NCBI GenBank assembly: GCA_913031125.1
Contig: CAJWFK010000006.1
Span: 40,031-104,030 of the forward strand
Source: an uncultured Woeseia sp.
GTDB lineage: Bacteria; Pseudomonadota; Gammaproteobacteria; Steroidobacterales; Woeseiaceae
Direction: 5' to 3'
DNA length: 64,000 bases
Part shown: one piece after another, positions 9,577 to 20,810 of the stretch
Layout: every line of letters begins with the position of its first letter
Numbering within the stretch: position 1 is the first letter of the stretch
Translations under genes and position numbers: made by a program
The notes under the pieces: model-generated
Database searches by the model: none
Told to the model about the DNA's origin: nothing
The model's input: only the letters and a program-made list of their open reading frames with translations

Positions 9577-10167
9577 ATGAAAACACCCTTATTCCCACTG
9601 CGAACTGTCCTTTATCCTGGTGGTCCGTTGCCACTTAGAATTTTTGAATCACGATATTTGGACATGATCAGCCGTTCAATGAAAAGAGACGAACCATTTG
9701 GTGTTTTGCTAATTCGTGATGGCAGCGAAATTGGTCGCGCAAAGACCTACAGCATAGGGACGCTGGCAAAAATTATTGATTGGTATCAAGGTAGCGACGG
9801 CGTTCTCGGAGTAACCGCTATAGGCACTACTCGTTTTCGGTGTACCTCGGAATGGCGACAGGCAGATGATCTACTTATGGGTGATATTGAATTGTTGATT
9901 GAGCCACCTGCATGCGTTTTGCCGGAGGAGCATGGGCCTTTAGCAGATATTCTGGAACGAGTTATCGATGATTTAGACCGTTTATATGCTGGGCTAGATA
10001 AACACTATAACGATGCTGGCTGGGTTAGCTACCGCTTAGCTGAAATTTTACCGATTAGTCCTGATGAAAAACAGGTACTGCTTGAGACTGATGACCCAAT
10101 TAAAAGACTCGAATCCATGCAACACGCTATCCAATTTGTTCGTTCGAACCAGCCTCTACCAACTTAA
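9577..10167 (+). CDS. Lon N-terminal (substrate-binding) domain protein
   Basis: A stand-alone LON-N domain of 196 residues with no ATPase or protease domain. The typical opening MKTPLFPLRTVLYPGGPLPL and the RIFESRYLDM stretch are clear. Its function is unknown, and stand-alone LON domains are presumed to bind proteins or peptides. The ATG at 9577 is chosen because GGAGG lies 5 nt upstream; the TTG at 9565 lies inside that ribosome site. It follows mpl by 21 nt in the same direction and overlaps hemL by 4 bp tail to tail. Confidence 0.9.
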   Translation: MKTPLFPLRTVLYPGGPLPLRIFESRYLDMISRSMKRDEPFGVLLIRDGSEIGRAKTYSIGTLAKIIDWYQGSDGVLGVTAIGTTRFRCTSEWRQADDLLMGDIELLIEPPACVLPEEHGPLADILERVIDDLDRLYAGLDKHYNDAGWVSYRLAEILPISPDEKQVLLETDDPIKRLESMQHAIQFVRSNQPLPT

Positions 10168-11432
10168 AGAGTGCACATGACTGCAGCGGCAGCATCTAGG
10201 GTCTTTTCAATTTCGTTTTCACCATGTGCTGCTGAGATAAATCCCGCTTCAAATGCTGATGGGGCTAAATAAATACCATTGTTTAGCATACCGTGGAAAA
10301 ATTTTTGGAATCGTTGAATATTAGCATTAGCTACTTGGTTAAAATGCCGCACTGGGGACTCTTCGGTAAAAACAAATCCAAACATGCCGCCCATATATTC
10401 ATGAGCAAAAGGGATACCGGAGTCAGCCGCGATGTCCGACAGGCCGCCTATTAATTTCTTTGTATTAGCCTCAAGTGAATCGAAAAAGCCAACTTTTCCA
10501 ATTTGTTCAAGTGTGGCTAAACCAGCAGCCATTGCAAGTGGGTTCCCCGAAAGTGTACCAGCCTGGTAGACAGGCCCATCAGGAGACAGTTCGGACATTA
10601 TATCTTTGCGACCACCGAAAGCCGCAGCCGGAAGTCCGCCGCCTACAATCTTGCCGATGGTTGTTAAATCTGGTGCGATGTCATAAATCGATTGTGCACC
10701 CCCTTTTGCCACCCTGAAGCCTGTCATTACTTCGTCTAATATTAGTAATGCATTGTAGTTAGAGCAGCACTCGCGAAGAGTTTCCAAAAAACCTTTTACT
10801 GGCGGGACCATATTCATGTTGCCAGCGATCGGTTCGACGATGACGCAGGCAATTTGATCGCCAAGTGCTCTAAAAGCCCGTTGAACTTCATCAATATCAT
10901 TAAAATTTAGAGTAATAGTATGTTCTGCAAGACTAGCCGGCACTCCGGGGGAACTGGGTGTGCCGAGTGTAAGGGCACCCGATCCCGCCTTAATTAATAG
11001 TGAGTCGGAATGACCGTGATAGCATCCTTCGAACTTGATGATTTTTTCTCGCTTGGTAAATGCACGTGCCAGACGAATGGCGCTCATTGTTGCTTCAGTT
11101 CCCGAACTGACCATTCTAAGGCGTTCAATCGATGGCATGTATTCAGACACTTTCTGGGCTAGTCTTGTTTCGATTTCTGTAGGAGCCCCGAAACTTAAGC
11201 CTAATTCGGCTGCTGATTTTACGGCTTTCAAAACAAAAGGGTCGGCATGGCCCAGAATCATTGGACCCCATGAGGCCACGTAATCAATTAGTTGTCTGCC
11301 ATCCGCTGTTTCCAGCCAAGCACCTTTAGCGCTGCGAATGAATACTGGCTCACCGCCCACACCAGCAAAAGCTCTAACTGGTGAATTTACACCACCCGAT
11401 ATATATTTCTTGGCCTCCGTAAAATGACTCAT
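10164..11432 (-). CDS. hemL: Glutamate-1-semialdehyde 2,1-aminomutase
   Basis: A PLP enzyme of the C5 heme pathway that makes 5-aminolevulinate from glutamate-1-semialdehyde. It belongs to class III aminotransferases. The PLP lysine is Lys261 in TIGKIVGGGLP, and the N-terminal ISGGVNSPVRAF and SGTEATMSAIRLAR motifs are diagnostic. Its length, 422 residues, is normal. The ATG at 11432 has a good ribosome site (AGGAG on the minus strand). It lies 77 nt downstream of cpdA on the same strand. Confidence 0.97.
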   Translation of the reverse strand: MSHFTEAKKYISGGVNSPVRAFAGVGGEPVFIRSAKGAWLETADGRQLIDYVASWGPMILGHADPFVLKAVKSAAELGLSFGAPTEIETRLAQKVSEYMPSIERLRMVSSGTEATMSAIRLARAFTKREKIIKFEGCYHGHSDSLLIKAGSGALTLGTPSSPGVPASLAEHTITLNFNDIDEVQRAFRALGDQIACVIVEPIAGNMNMVPPVKGFLETLRECCSNYNALLILDEVMTGFRVAKGGAQSIYDIAPDLTTIGKIVGGGLPAAAFGGRKDIMSELSPDGPVYQAGTLSGNPLAMAAGLATLEQIGKVGFFDSLEANTKKLIGGLSDIAADSGIPFAHEYMGGMFGFVFTEESPVRHFNQVANANIQRFQKFFHGMLNNGIYLAPSAFEAGFISAAHGENEIEKTLDAAAAVMCTL

Positions 11433-11509
11433 TGTTTCTCCTGAATGACCCTGAGATGCTGGCGTGTAGCCGAATAACAGGCTAATAATTCTGAAAGTTT
11501 AGGTTTGCT

Positions 11510-12268
11510 TCATACCCAGATTACCTTGGTCTCGATGGTACCGTTTGTATGCAGATCGATCAGGCGATATCCTGGCGGTTTTTCGTCTATCGCGAAGGTA
11601 GCCTTGAGCGGTTTGAATTGCGCACAGGTCGACGGTGTTCCGATTACCCTAACCTGATCTACTATTCGGTCAAATTCTTGGTGCACGTGTCCAAATATTG
11701 CGGTGCGAACCTTCCCCGAGGCTGTGATGGCCTGCCAGAAATCTTCTGAGTTATTTAAGCCCATCTGGTCCAGCCATTCGCTATTCATTGGCAGCGGAGG
11801 GTGGTGAAGGAGAATAGCAACATTTTCGGCGTTAGTTCGCGAAAGCTGGCATCGCAACGCATTAAGCCTTTCTGGGGAGATAAACCCGCCTGATTTCCCA
11901 TCAACACAGCTATCTATACCCGTAATTAGCCAGTTTCCATGATACACAGAAGGGCAGTAGTGAAATTGATCCGCTGATAGCAGTTTTTGCATGACAAGTT
12001 TTATATCGTGGTTGCCGGGCACACAATAAATAGGTAAACCGAGTACTTTTGTTAGTTCTTTAAACCGGATATAAGCGGCCTTTGAGTCGTCTTGAATCAG
12101 GTCGCCAGTTACTATGATGGCATTCGCGTGATATTTGCGATCCCGAATATGTTTGATGACGGTGGATAATGTTTCGTAAGTTATAGTGCCGTGCAGAGCA
12201 GCCTCACTATCCTCAAAAAGATGGTGGTCAGTAAGGTGGAGAAGCCGAACGGTTGGGTGTATCGCCAT
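11510..12268 (-). CDS. cpdA: CpdA-like calcineurin-family phosphodiesterase
   Basis: A cytoplasmic binuclear metallophosphoesterase of 252 residues. The metal-binding motifs occur in order: TDHH near residue 13, GDLIQD near 55, GNHD near 85, HHPP near 150 and GHVH near 190. The opening LLHLTDHHLFEDSEAALHG resembles CpdA, which hydrolyses 3',5'-cAMP. The exact substrate cannot be fixed by sequence. It starts 11 nt after ahcY and is probably in the metK-ahcY operon. Confidence 0.8.
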   Translation of the reverse strand: MAIHPTVRLLHLTDHHLFEDSEAALHGTITYETLSTVIKHIRDRKYHANAIIVTGDLIQDDSKAAYIRFKELTKVLGLPIYCVPGNHDIKLVMQKLLSADQFHYCPSVYHGNWLITGIDSCVDGKSGGFISPERLNALRCQLSRTNAENVAILLHHPPLPMNSEWLDQMGLNNSEDFWQAITASGKVRTAIFGHVHQEFDRIVDQVRVIGTPSTCAQFKPLKATFAIDEKPPGYRLIDLHTNGTIETKVIWV

Positions 12269-12279
12269 TCAGTTCAATA

Positions 12280-13593
12280 TCAATAGCGATAATAATCAGG
12301 CTTGTACGGACCCTCTTTGTCTACGCCAATATAATCTGCCTGTTCGTCTGAAAGCCTTGTCAATTTTGCACCAATACGATCAAGGTGAAGTCTTGCAACT
12401 TTTTCATCAAGGTGCTTTGGAAGCACATACACTTCATTTTTATATTGGTCGCCATGCTGCCATAGTTCTATTTGCGCTAAAACTTGGTTTGTGAACGAAT
12501 TGGACATCACAAAACTCGGATGCCCCGTCGCACAGCCGAGATTTACTAGACGACCTTCAGCCAGCAAGATAATGCGTTTGCCATCCGGAAATACTACGTG
12601 GTCGACCTGTGCTTTAATATTTTCCCACTTATATTTTTGGAGGTAGGCGACATCAATCTCATTATCAAAATGCCCAATATTGCAGAGAATTGACTGATCT
12701 TTCATTTGCTCTAGATGGTTACCATTTACAACGTTATAGTTGCCCGTCGCCGTAACAACAATGTCCGCTTGGCCGCAGACTTCGTCAAAGTTAACAACTC
12801 TGTACCCTTCCATCGCAGCTTGAAGAGCGTTAATTGGATCAATCTCGGTTATCCAGACTGTCGCGCCGAGACCTCTAAGCGATTGTGCCGATCCCTTTCC
12901 AACATCGCCAAAGCCACAGACTATAGCGATTTTTCCTGCAATCATTACGTCAGTGGCGCGTTTGATGCCATCAACCAGTGATTCGCGACAGCCATATAAA
13001 TTGTCAAACTTGGATTTTGTTACTGAGTCGTTAACATTGAAAGCCGAGCATTTGAGTGTACCATCGTTTTGCATATCATAAAGACGCTTGACGCCGGTTG
13101 TAGTTTCTTCTGAAAGACCTTTTATGTTATTCATAAGCTCTGGGTACTTTTCATGCATAACAAGTGTCAGGTCTCCACCATCATCCAAAATCATGTTGGG
13201 CGTCCAACCGTCTGGTCCATTAATTGTCTGCTCCACACACCACCAATATTCTTCTTCTGACTCTCCTTTCCAGGCAAATACTGGGACGCCTGATGCAGCA
13301 ATAGCTGCCGCCGCATGATCTTGTGTTGAAAATATATTGCAGGACGACCATCGAATATCTGCACCAAGTTCCGCTAATGTTTCTATAAGGACTGCTGTCT
13401 GGATTGTCATGTGCAGACAGCCCACCAGTCGCACACCTTCGAGTGGTTTCTGGGCACTATATTCCTCACGTAGGGCCATTAATCCAGGCATCTCGGTTTC
13501 AGCGATTGTTATTTCTTTGCGGCCCCAGTCCGCTAAAGAAATATCTTTTACTTTGTAGTCCTGCTTTTTAATTGCAATGGGCTCACTGCTCAT
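12280..13593 (-). CDS. ahcY: Adenosylhomocysteinase (S-adenosylhomocysteine hydrolase)
   Basis: It hydrolyses SAH to adenosine and homocysteine, relieving product inhibition of methyltransferases. It has 437 residues with the NAD-binding [10 protein letters not shown] near residue 226 and the C-terminal KPDYYRY. The substrate-domain HMTIQTAVL and [13 protein letters not shown] motifs are intact. The ATG at 13593 has AGGAG upstream. It lies 22 nt downstream of metK. I looked for a SAH riboswitch in this short gap and ahead of metK and did not recognise one. Confidence 0.98.
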   Translation of the reverse strand: MSSEPIAIKKQDYKVKDISLADWGRKEITIAETEMPGLMALREEYSAQKPLEGVRLVGCLHMTIQTAVLIETLAELGADIRWSSCNIFSTQDHAAAAIAASGVPVFAWKGESEEEYWWCVEQTINGPDGWTPNMILDDGGDLTLVMHEKYPELMNNIKGLSEETTTGVKRLYDMQNDGTLKCSAFNVNDSVTKSKFDNLYGCRESLVDGIKRATDVMIAGKIAIVCGFGDVGKGSAQSLRGLGATVWITEIDPINALQAAMEGYRVVNFDEVCGQADIVVTATGNYNVVNGNHLEQMKDQSILCNIGHFDNEIDVAYLQKYKWENIKAQVDHVVFPDGKRIILLAEGRLVNLGCATGHPSFVMSNSFTNQVLAQIELWQHGDQYKNEVYVLPKHLDEKVARLHLDRIGAKLTRLSDEQADYIGVDKEGPYKPDYYRY

Positions 13594-13615
13594 TGGCTTC
13601 TCCTGGCAATGGTCG

Positions 13616-14779
13616 TTATTGGGATGTTAATGCGTCACGCAGAATTCCTGCTTTGTCAGTTTTTTCCCAACTCAGATCGATATCGGACCGTCCGAAAGCA
13701 CCGTATGCTGCTGTCGGTTTATAAATTGGGCGAATTAGGTCGAGCATTTTTAATATTCCGTATGGACGTAAGTCGAAATTATCGCGCACCAACGCGGTAA
13801 GTTGTTCTTCGTCTATTTTACCTGTACCGAAGGTGTACACGCTTATCGATGTTGGTTCAGCAACTCCGATAGCATATGAAACTTGGATTTCACAGCGGTC
13901 GGCAAGGCCTGCCGCAACTATATTTTTAGCGACGTAACGACACGCATAAGCGGCAGACCTATCAACTTTCGAGGGATCCTTGCCTGAAAATGCACCTCCA
14001 CCATGTCGCGCTGCGCCACCATATGTGTCAACGATTATTTTGCGTCCGGTTAAACCACAATCTCCCATCGGCCCTCCAGTAACAAATCGACCTGTTGGGT
14101 TTATGTGAAACTGGGTGTCTTCTGTTATCCATTCCCTGGGAAGAACAGGATTGATGATTTCATCCATCACTCCTTCCCGGATTTCTTTTAGGTCGACGTT
14201 CGCGTTGTGCTGCGTTGACAGAACTACGGCGTCTATTCCAACCGGCTTATTCTCTTCGTAGATGAAGGTGACCTGACTTTTCGCATCTGGCCTTAGCCAG
14301 GAAAGTTTTCCCTGTTTTCTAATCTCGGCCTGCTTGCGAACCAGTAAATGAGAATAAGCGATGGGTGCCGGCATAAGCACCTCTGTTTCATTAGTTGCAT
14401 AGCCGAACATAAGACCTTGGTCTCCGGCGCCTTGCGACTCGGGCTCCTCTCTATCGACACCCTGCCGAATATCCGGGGATTGTTTGCCCAACGCATTAAG
14501 CACCGCACAGGAGGTCCCATCGAAACCAAGGTCAGAGTGGTCATAGCCGATATCTAGAACTGTACTTCGAACAAGGTCTTCCACATTTACAGTAGCTTCG
14601 GTAAATATTTCTCCGGCCACCATGACCATACCTGTTTTTACTAGTGTTTCAGCCGCCACACGTGCTTTGCTATCTTGTTCTAGTATGGCGTCAAGCACAG
14701 CGTCAGAGATCTGGTCAGCCATCTTGTCTGGATGTCCCTCCGACACAGATTCAGAGGTAAATAAATAACTATTGCTCAT
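13616..14779 (-). CDS. metK: S-adenosylmethionine synthase
   Basis: It makes SAM from methionine and ATP. The protein has 387 residues with the N-terminal [33 protein letters not shown] near residue 118 and the central [19 protein letters not shown]. It is the first gene of a metK-ahcY-cpdA unit read leftwards. The ribosome site is weak. The 219-nt gap to tkt must carry divergent promoters. Confidence 0.98.
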   Translation of the reverse strand: MSNSYLFTSESVSEGHPDKMADQISDAVLDAILEQDSKARVAAETLVKTGMVMVAGEIFTEATVNVEDLVRSTVLDIGYDHSDLGFDGTSCAVLNALGKQSPDIRQGVDREEPESQGAGDQGLMFGYATNETEVLMPAPIAYSHLLVRKQAEIRKQGKLSWLRPDAKSQVTFIYEENKPVGIDAVVLSTQHNANVDLKEIREGVMDEIINPVLPREWITEDTQFHINPTGRFVTGGPMGDCGLTGRKIIVDTYGGAARHGGGAFSGKDPSKVDRSAAYACRYVAKNIVAAGLADRCEIQVSYAIGVAEPTSISVYTFGTGKIDEEQLTALVRDNFDLRPYGILKMLDLIRPIYKPTAAYGAFGRSDIDLSWEKTDKAGILRDALTSQ

Positions 14780-14846
14780 ATGTAATATCTTGTTGTTCTG
14801 CCGGGCGGCAATTGTACATTACTCACAGGTTTGCAACACGGTAGAT

Positions 14847-14876
14847 GTAGTAACTTATTAGACTTTTTCAAGTCAA
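14847..14876 (-). promoter_or_regulatory. Candidate metK promoter
   Basis: Reading the minus strand, TTGACT (14876-14871) is followed after 18 bp by TACTAC (14852-14847). The -35 is good and the -10 is poor. This is the best sigma70-like pair seen upstream of metK. Confidence 0.3.
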
Positions 14877-14946
14877 ACGCTGTAGCGCTTGCGACACTCT
14901 GCTTAAACAGCGAAAATGCGCGGCGTCGGTTATGTGAACTGACCTG

Positions 14947-14952
14947 TATAAA
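14947..14952 (+). promoter_or_regulatory. Candidate -10 element for tkt
   Basis: TATAAA, preceded by TG, lies 46 nt before the tkt start. No good -35 is visible at 16-18 bp, so recognition would depend on the -10 or on an activator. Confidence 0.35.
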
Positions 14953-14998
14953 ATTCAGAATTTAACTCATCGATGACTAAAAGACCCAACACTACTAT

Positions 14999-17035
14999 AT
15001 GACTTTAGAAAACGATCGTCCCAACACCACTAGTCGACCAGACCGAAGAACTCTTGCTAATGCCATTCGTGCCTTGAGTATGGATGCTGTTCAGGCAGCA
15101 AATTCAGGACACCCGGGTATGCCAATGGGTATGGCCGATATTGCCGAGGTCTTGTGGAATGATTATTTAAAGCATAATCCAAAAAATCCTGAGTGGCATG
15201 ATAGGGATCGATTCGTGCTTTCTAATGGTCACGGATCCATGCTTTTATACAGTTTGTTGCACCTCTCTGGTTACCGGCTATCAATGGAGGAAATCCGAAA
15301 TTTTAGGCAATTCGGCCGACACACGGCTGGTCATCCAGAGCGCGAACCTACATTGGGAATTGAGACAACCACGGGGCCATTAGGTCAGGGGATTAGTAAC
15401 GCGGTCGGTATGGCGCTGGCCGAAAAAATCCTGAGTCAGCAATTCAATCGTGACGGTCTCGATATTGTTGACCATCGTACATGGGTTTTTGTAGGTGACG
15501 GATGTTTGATGGAGGGAATTTCACACGAAGCTTGTTCTCTCGCGGGAACACTGAAACTCGGTAAACTGATTTGCCTATACGACGACAATGGTATATCGAT
15601 CGATGGTGAGACTTCAGGGTGGTTTACTGATGATAGCCGGAAACGATTCGAGTCATATGGTTGGCATGTCGTTGACGAAGTAGATGGCCATGATAGTAGT
15701 AAAATCGCGTCGGCTATAGAAGGTGCTATGGCGGAAACCGAGAGGCCCTCTTTAATATGTTGTAAGACTGTCATAGGGTTCGGTTCTCCAAACAAGCAGG
15801 GCACGGCAAGTACGCATGGCGCGCCCTTGGGGGATATTGAGATTGCGAACGTGCGTAAGGAAATTGGCTGGCCCCATGAACCTTTTGAAATACCATCGGA
15901 GGTGGCGGATAGCTGGAATGCTGTCGACAGAGGCACTGACGCAGAGGATTCATGGAACGATCTGTGGAATGTATACCGACGAACGTATCCAGATCTTGCC
16001 GATGAGTTTACTCGACGAATGGGCGGTGAACTTCCCGTGGATTGGACCGACTTCGCCGACAACGCGATTGCAGAAATAAATGACTCTGGTGTAGATATGG
16101 CAACGCGTAAGGCGTCACTGCTGGCCTTAAATAGCTTTGCGCCTGCACTACCTGAAATGGTCGGTGGGTCTGCTGACTTAACAGGTTCTAACCTTACAAA
16201 GCATGATGGATCCACTGTGATCAGTGGTGACGATGCCTCAGGCAATTATGTCTACTTTGGGGTCCGTGAATTTGGTATGGCGGCGATATGCAATGGATTG
16301 GGTCTTCACGGCGGCGTCATGCCGTATTCCGGTACCTTCCTCGTTTTTTCCGACTACTCGAGGAACGCATTGAGGATGGCCGCACTTATGGAAGTGCAAA
16401 ATATTTGTGTGTTTACCCATGATTCAATTGGATTAGGCGAAGATGGTCCAACCCATCAGCCGATCGAGCATACTGCGAGCCTAAGAATTATGCCTAATAT
16501 GCGGGTTTGGAGGCCCTGTGATGCCGTTGAAACCGCGGTGGCCTGGCGCGATGCCATTGAACGTAAAGAAGGTCCGACCAGCTTAATTTTGACACGGCAA
16601 GGATTACCTCATCAATCAAGAACTATCGAACAAATGAAGAATATACGTTCCGGCGGCTATATTCTTCGCGATTCGGATGAGTTACCCGAACTGATTTTAA
16701 TAGCAACTGGCTCCGAAATTTCTTTGGCAGTTAATGTTGCTGAAGAGCTCATGTCAGCTGGCTCGAAGGTGCGCGTGGTGTCAATGCCCTGTACACATTT
16801 GTTTGATCAGCAAAACGAGGAATACAAGGAGGCTATATTGCCATCCAGTGTTACGGCCCGTATTGCGGTTGAGGCTGGTGTGAGCGATGGCTGGTGGAAG
16901 TATGTGGGAGCTCGCGGTCGAATTATAGGCATGAACAGTTTCGGGGCGTCGGCACCCGCCGGGGAGCTATTTGAGCACTTCGGATTTTCTCACGACAATT
17001 TGCTTAACAATGCTAAAGATATACTCGGGCTGTAA
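14999..17035 (+). CDS. tkt: Transketolase
   Basis: A TPP-dependent enzyme moving two-carbon ketol units in the pentose-phosphate or Calvin cycle. It has 678 residues. The N-terminal SGHPGMPMG, the TPP motif from GDGCLMEG to DDN near residues 160-193, and the Pyr-domain [10 protein letters not shown] plus [11 protein letters not shown] are all present. The start MTLENDR precedes [17 protein letters not shown] and has no obvious Shine-Dalgarno sequence. It is the first gene of a tkt-gap-pgk-pyk cluster read in one direction, the order typical of proteobacterial central-carbon clusters, though without fba. Confidence 0.98.
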   Translation: MTLENDRPNTTSRPDRRTLANAIRALSMDAVQAANSGHPGMPMGMADIAEVLWNDYLKHNPKNPEWHDRDRFVLSNGHGSMLLYSLLHLSGYRLSMEEIRNFRQFGRHTAGHPEREPTLGIETTTGPLGQGISNAVGMALAEKILSQQFNRDGLDIVDHRTWVFVGDGCLMEGISHEACSLAGTLKLGKLICLYDDNGISIDGETSGWFTDDSRKRFESYGWHVVDEVDGHDSSKIASAIEGAMAETERPSLICCKTVIGFGSPNKQGTASTHGAPLGDIEIANVRKEIGWPHEPFEIPSEVADSWNAVDRGTDAEDSWNDLWNVYRRTYPDLADEFTRRMGGELPVDWTDFADNAIAEINDSGVDMATRKASLLALNSFAPALPEMVGGSADLTGSNLTKHDGSTVISGDDASGNYVYFGVREFGMAAICNGLGLHGGVMPYSGTFLVFSDYSRNALRMAALMEVQNICVFTHDSIGLGEDGPTHQPIEHTASLRIMPNMRVWRPCDAVETAVAWRDAIERKEGPTSLILTRQGLPHQSRTIEQMKNIRSGGYILRDSDELPELILIATGSEISLAVNVAEELMSAGSKVRVVSMPCTHLFDQQNEEYKEAILPSSVTARIAVEAGVSDGWWKYVGARGRIIGMNSFGASAPAGELFEHFGFSHDNLLNNAKDILGL

Positions 17036-17055
17036 TACTACAACAGGAGATCAAG

Positions 17056-18066
17056 ATGACTATCAAGGTCGGTATTAATGGGTATGGACGAATTGGCCGC
17101 ATGGTATTGCGGGCTCACTTTGAGAATAAGAACCCCCATGATATTGAGATTGTTGCCGTTAACGATTTAGGTGACGCGCAAACGAATGCGCTTCTGACGC
17201 AACGCGATACTGCTCATGGGCGCTTCCCAGGCACCGTAAAGGTTCATGGGGACAACATGCTTGTAAATGGTAAAAATATTAGGGTGCTGGCAGAGCGTGA
17301 TCCTGCAAAGCTGCCATGGGGTGAAATGGGCGTAGATGTAGTGTACGAATGTACAGGTCTTTTTCGAAGTAAAGAAGCGGCGGAAAAACATATTGAAGGT
17401 GGTGCTAGCAAGGTAATCATCTCGGCACCTGGAAATGGGGTCGATGCGACAATAGTTTTTGGTGTGAATCACCATACCCTGAAAAGTAGTGATTCTGTAA
17501 TTTCAAATGCCTCATGCACAACTAATTGTCTTGCCCCGTTAGTAAAGCCTCTTCATGAAAAGATAGGCGTACAACACGGTCTTATGACAACTATTCATGC
17601 CTATACCAATGATCAGGTGCTGACTGACGTGTTTCATAAAGATTTGCGCCGTGCGCGATCAGCTTCAATGTCTCAAATACCTACGAAGACTGGTGCTGCA
17701 GCTGCGGTAGGCCTTGTTCTGCCGGAGTTAGCTGGAAAACTTGATGGATTTTCGATGCGAGTTCCGACGATAAATGTTTCAGCTGTTGATCTGAGTTTTA
17801 TTGCTGATAGAGATACTAGCGTTGAAGAGATAAATGACATTATGAAAGAGGCGAGTGAAGGAGAGCTGGCCGGCGTTCTTGCATACAACGAGGAGCCACT
17901 AGTTTCCGTTGATTTCAACCACGATCCCGCTTCGTCGACATACGATGCTGGTCTGACACGAGTAATGCAGGGAAATCTCGTCAAAGTTATTTCTTGGTAT
18001 GACAATGAGTGGGGGTTTTCTAATCGCATGCTCGATACGACGGTAGCCTTGATGAATGCAGCATAA
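17056..18066 (+). CDS. gap: Glyceraldehyde-3-phosphate dehydrogenase, type I
   Basis: It oxidises glyceraldehyde-3-phosphate to 1,3-bisphosphoglycerate, or runs in reverse in gluconeogenesis or the Calvin cycle. The nucleotide-binding NGYGRIGRM opens the protein, the catalytic Cys154 lies in SNASCTTNC, and WYDNEWG closes it. An Asp follows the second beta strand (VNDLGD), as in NAD-preferring forms. AGGAG sits 7 nt before the ATG. It lies 20 nt after tkt and 20 nt before pgk. Confidence 0.98.
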   Translation: MTIKVGINGYGRIGRMVLRAHFENKNPHDIEIVAVNDLGDAQTNALLTQRDTAHGRFPGTVKVHGDNMLVNGKNIRVLAERDPAKLPWGEMGVDVVYECTGLFRSKEAAEKHIEGGASKVIISAPGNGVDATIVFGVNHHTLKSSDSVISNASCTTNCLAPLVKPLHEKIGVQHGLMTTIHAYTNDQVLTDVFHKDLRRARSASMSQIPTKTGAAAAVGLVLPELAGKLDGFSMRVPTINVSAVDLSFIADRDTSVEEINDIMKEASEGELAGVLAYNEEPLVSVDFNHDPASSTYDAGLTRVMQGNLVKVISWYDNEWGFSNRMLDTTVALMNAA

Positions 18067-18086
18067 AAATATTTTCGGCGAGGCTC

Positions 18087-19262
18087 ATGTCGGTTATCAA
18101 TATGGAAGAAATTGATCTCGCGGGGAAACGGGTCCTAATTCGCGAAGATCTTAATGTTCCGTTTACTGACGGCAAAATAGCTAACGATGCCCGTATGCGT
18201 GCGGCTTTACCTACCATACGTCGAGTAGCTGGGGCGGGGGCGGCTGTTATCCTGATGTCCCATCTGGGACGGCCCATCGAGGGGGAGTTTGATGAACGAT
18301 ATTCCCTTGCTCCTATAGCCATCCGCTTATCTGAATTACTAGACAAAAAAATAAATTTTGTAGAGGACTGGTTAGATGGTTTTGACATGCAGCCTGGCGA
18401 GATTGTGCTACTGGAGAATGTCCGGTTCAATAAGGGAGAGAAGAACTGCGACGACGAATTGTCTAAAAAAATGGCATCTTTGTGCGACGTTTTTGTTATG
18501 GACGCATTTGGTACTGCCCACCGGAAACAGGCAAGTACTTATGGGGTGGCAAAGTATGCGAGGGTCGCCTGCGCTGGTCCTTTGTTAAAAAAAGAACTCG
18601 AAGCTTTAGGGCTTGCATTCGAAAATCCGCAAAGGCCAATGATTGCAATAGTTGGGGGGTCGAAAGTGTCAACGAAGCTCACTGTGCTAGAGACACTAAA
18701 GACTGTAGTTGATCAGCTTATTGTTGGAGGAGGAATCGCTAATACTTTTATCGCTGGAGCAGGACACAATGTTGGCAAGTCTCTCTATGAAGCGAATATG
18801 GTTGATACTGCGCGGTTATTAAGCATTAAAGGGTTGGAAGGAGCCGCAATTCCGATGCCCTCTGACGTTGTCGTCGGCGACGTGTTCTCAGCACAAGCGT
18901 CTGCAACGATTAAAGACATATGTGATGTTGATAGCAATGACTTAATTCTAGATATTGGTCCGAAAACCTCAGCATACTTTGCCTCCTTAATTAAGAATGC
19001 TGGGACAATAATTTGGAATGGGCCTCTTGGTGTTTTTGAATTTGATCAGTTTGGTGCTGGTACTAGGGTGGTAGCGGAAGCAATTGCAGCGAGCAAAGCT
19101 TTCTCAATTGCGGGGGGAGGAGACACTCTAGCCGCTGTTGAGAAGTATGATGTCGCTGACGGCCTTTCCTATATTTCGACTGGTGGGGGAGCCTTTCTCG
19201 AATTCGCAGAAGGTAAAGAGTTACCGGCTATTGAGGTTCTAAAACAACGCGGATCAGGTTAA
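18087..19262 (+). CDS. pgk: Phosphoglycerate kinase
   Basis: It interconverts 1,3-bisphosphoglycerate + ADP and 3-phosphoglycerate + ATP. The protein has 391 residues, with [11 protein letters not shown] near residue 13, SHLGRP near 56, [10 protein letters not shown] near 113, and the C-terminal GPLGVFEF and [12 protein letters not shown] nucleotide motifs. The start [11 protein letters not shown] matches family N-termini. It is tightly spaced to gap. Confidence 0.98.
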   Translation: MSVINMEEIDLAGKRVLIREDLNVPFTDGKIANDARMRAALPTIRRVAGAGAAVILMSHLGRPIEGEFDERYSLAPIAIRLSELLDKKINFVEDWLDGFDMQPGEIVLLENVRFNKGEKNCDDELSKKMASLCDVFVMDAFGTAHRKQASTYGVAKYARVACAGPLLKKELEALGLAFENPQRPMIAIVGGSKVSTKLTVLETLKTVVDQLIVGGGIANTFIAGAGHNVGKSLYEANMVDTARLLSIKGLEGAAIPMPSDVVVGDVFSAQASATIKDICDVDSNDLILDIGPKTSAYFASLIKNAGTIIWNGPLGVFEFDQFGAGTRVVAEAIAASKAFSIAGGGDTLAAVEKYDVADGLSYISTGGGAFLEFAEGKELPAIEVLKQRGSG

Positions 19263-19297
19263 TTTTTCCTGTCGGGGAAGACGGCCTAACGCGGTAA

Positions 19298-19337
19298 CTG
19301 CTATTTTTTAATTTACTTTGAAATAATGAAATAGCAG
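19298..19337 (+). repeat. Inverted repeat between pgk and pyk
   Basis: CTGCTATTT and AAATAGCAG form a 9-bp stem around a 22-nt AT-rich loop. There is no following T-run on the plus strand, so it is not a standard terminator. It could be an RNA-processing or weak pausing site. Confidence 0.3.
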
Positions 19338-19373
19338 CCAGCTTTTCAGCATTCGTGTGCCATAATCACGTTT

Positions 19374-20810
19374 ATGCAGCGACGTTGTAAAATTGTGGCG
19401 ACACTCGGGCCTTCAACTGACGATCTAGAAACGCTTCGAAATATGGTTGAAGCCGGACTTGATGTTGCTCGCCTTAACTTTTCCCATGGAAACCGGCAAG
19501 AACAAAAGAAACGTTTGCTTAATCTACGCAAAATTGCTGGTGATTGCGGACGCTTTGTTGGAGTAATCGGCGATTTGCAGGGTCCTAAAATTCGGGTGCG
19601 CCGGTTTAAGAAAAGTAGTGTACGGCTTAAGAAAGGCAATTCGTTTTTTCTGGATTCTACTTTGGGTGAGGCAGAAGGTTCCAGCAAAGGGGTGAGCGTT
19701 GCCCATGACAAAATGCATCTCGATGTAACTGTTGGTGACAGGCTGCTTCTAAATGATGGTCAGATTAAACTCGAAGTAGAGAGCCTTGAGGGGACACGCG
19801 TCAATACAACTATTTTAATTGGTGGTGTTATCTCTGACCACAAAGGAATCAATCGCGAGGGTGGTGGATTATCTGCTGATGCACTGACAGACAAAGATAA
19901 GGCTGATATAAAATTTGCTGCGGAAGTAGGGATGGATTTTATTGCGATTTCATTTGTGCGTAATGCTGGTGATGTGCATGAAGCGCGAAAATTAATGGAG
20001 AATGCTGGGGGATCGGGGAAAATTATCGCTAAGATCGAACGCGCAGAAGCCTTGGAATGCATAGACGAAATTATTGATGCTTCAGATGCGGTAATGGTTG
20101 CGCGCGGGGACCTTGGAGTTGAGATGGGTTATGCCGAGCTTACAGGCAAGCAGAAACAAATTATCAAAAAAACAACCTTTAACAACAAGATAGTCATCAC
20201 CGCCACACAAATGATGGAGTCAATGATTGAGAACCCAGTCCCAACGAGGGCTGAAGTGTCAGATGTTGCAAATGCTGTTATGGATGGGACTGATGCCGTG
20301 ATGTTGTCGGCCGAGACTGCGGTCGGAAAATATCCGGTTTCTGTCATCGAAGCTATGAGCGAAGTCTGCATTGGCGCAGAAAAACATATTCAGACTCGCC
20401 CACGAACGACCCATAGGGCTGATGATCGATTTAGTGCAATAGATGAGGCTATCGCAATGGCGGTTATGCATACAGCTAATCACCTTAAAGTTAAGGCGAT
20501 TATAGCTCTGACGGAAACCGGTACAACGACTCTTTGGATGTCCCGTGCGCGTTCTGATATTCCCATTTATGCATTTACACCGCATGATGAGACTAGCCGC
20601 CGTGTCACCCTTTACCGCGGGGTATATCCTGTGTCATTTACAATTCAGGAGTCGGATCGGCGTGCCTTATATCGTGACATTTTCTCGACACTTTTACAGC
20701 ACAAGCTGGTTGAGGAGGGTGATCGTGTGATATTTACTAAAGGCGATTTGGATGGCGTTTCTGGTGGTACTAACTCCATGCAAATTGTTGAGGTTAATAC
20801 ATCGGCTTAA
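19374..20810 (+). CDS. pyk: Pyruvate kinase
   Basis: It makes pyruvate and ATP from phosphoenolpyruvate. The protein has 478 residues. The N-terminal KIVATLGP, the RLNFSHG motif, the catalytic region KIERAEAL near residue 220, MVARGDLGVE and the MDGTDAVMLSAETAVGKYP stretch are intact. No Shine-Dalgarno sequence precedes the ATG, and a CATAAT at 19361 would place a transcript start almost at the ATG, so a leaderless transcript is possible but unproven. It is 111 nt after pgk. No fba follows, unlike many related clusters. Confidence 0.97.
   Translation: MQRRCKIVATLGPSTDDLETLRNMVEAGLDVARLNFSHGNRQEQKKRLLNLRKIAGDCGRFVGVIGDLQGPKIRVRRFKKSSVRLKKGNSFFLDSTLGEAEGSSKGVSVAHDKMHLDVTVGDRLLLNDGQIKLEVESLEGTRVNTTILIGGVISDHKGINREGGGLSADALTDKDKADIKFAAEVGMDFIAISFVRNAGDVHEARKLMENAGGSGKIIAKIERAEALECIDEIIDASDAVMVARGDLGVEMGYAELTGKQKQIIKKTTFNNKIVITATQMMESMIENPVPTRAEVSDVANAVMDGTDAVMLSAETAVGKYPVSVIEAMSEVCIGAEKHIQTRPRTTHRADDRFSAIDEAIAMAVMHTANHLKVKAIIALTETGTTTLWMSRARSDIPIYAFTPHDETSRRVTLYRGVYPVSFTIQESDRRALYRDIFSTLLQHKLVEEGDRVIFTKGDLDGVSGGTNSMQIVEVNTSA

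Noticed and set aside
14780..14998. SAM or SAH riboswitch between metK and tkt
   Set aside because: I looked on the metK strand for the conserved GAGGAGCG-type core and pseudoknot of SAH switches and did not see them. A covariance search would settle it.
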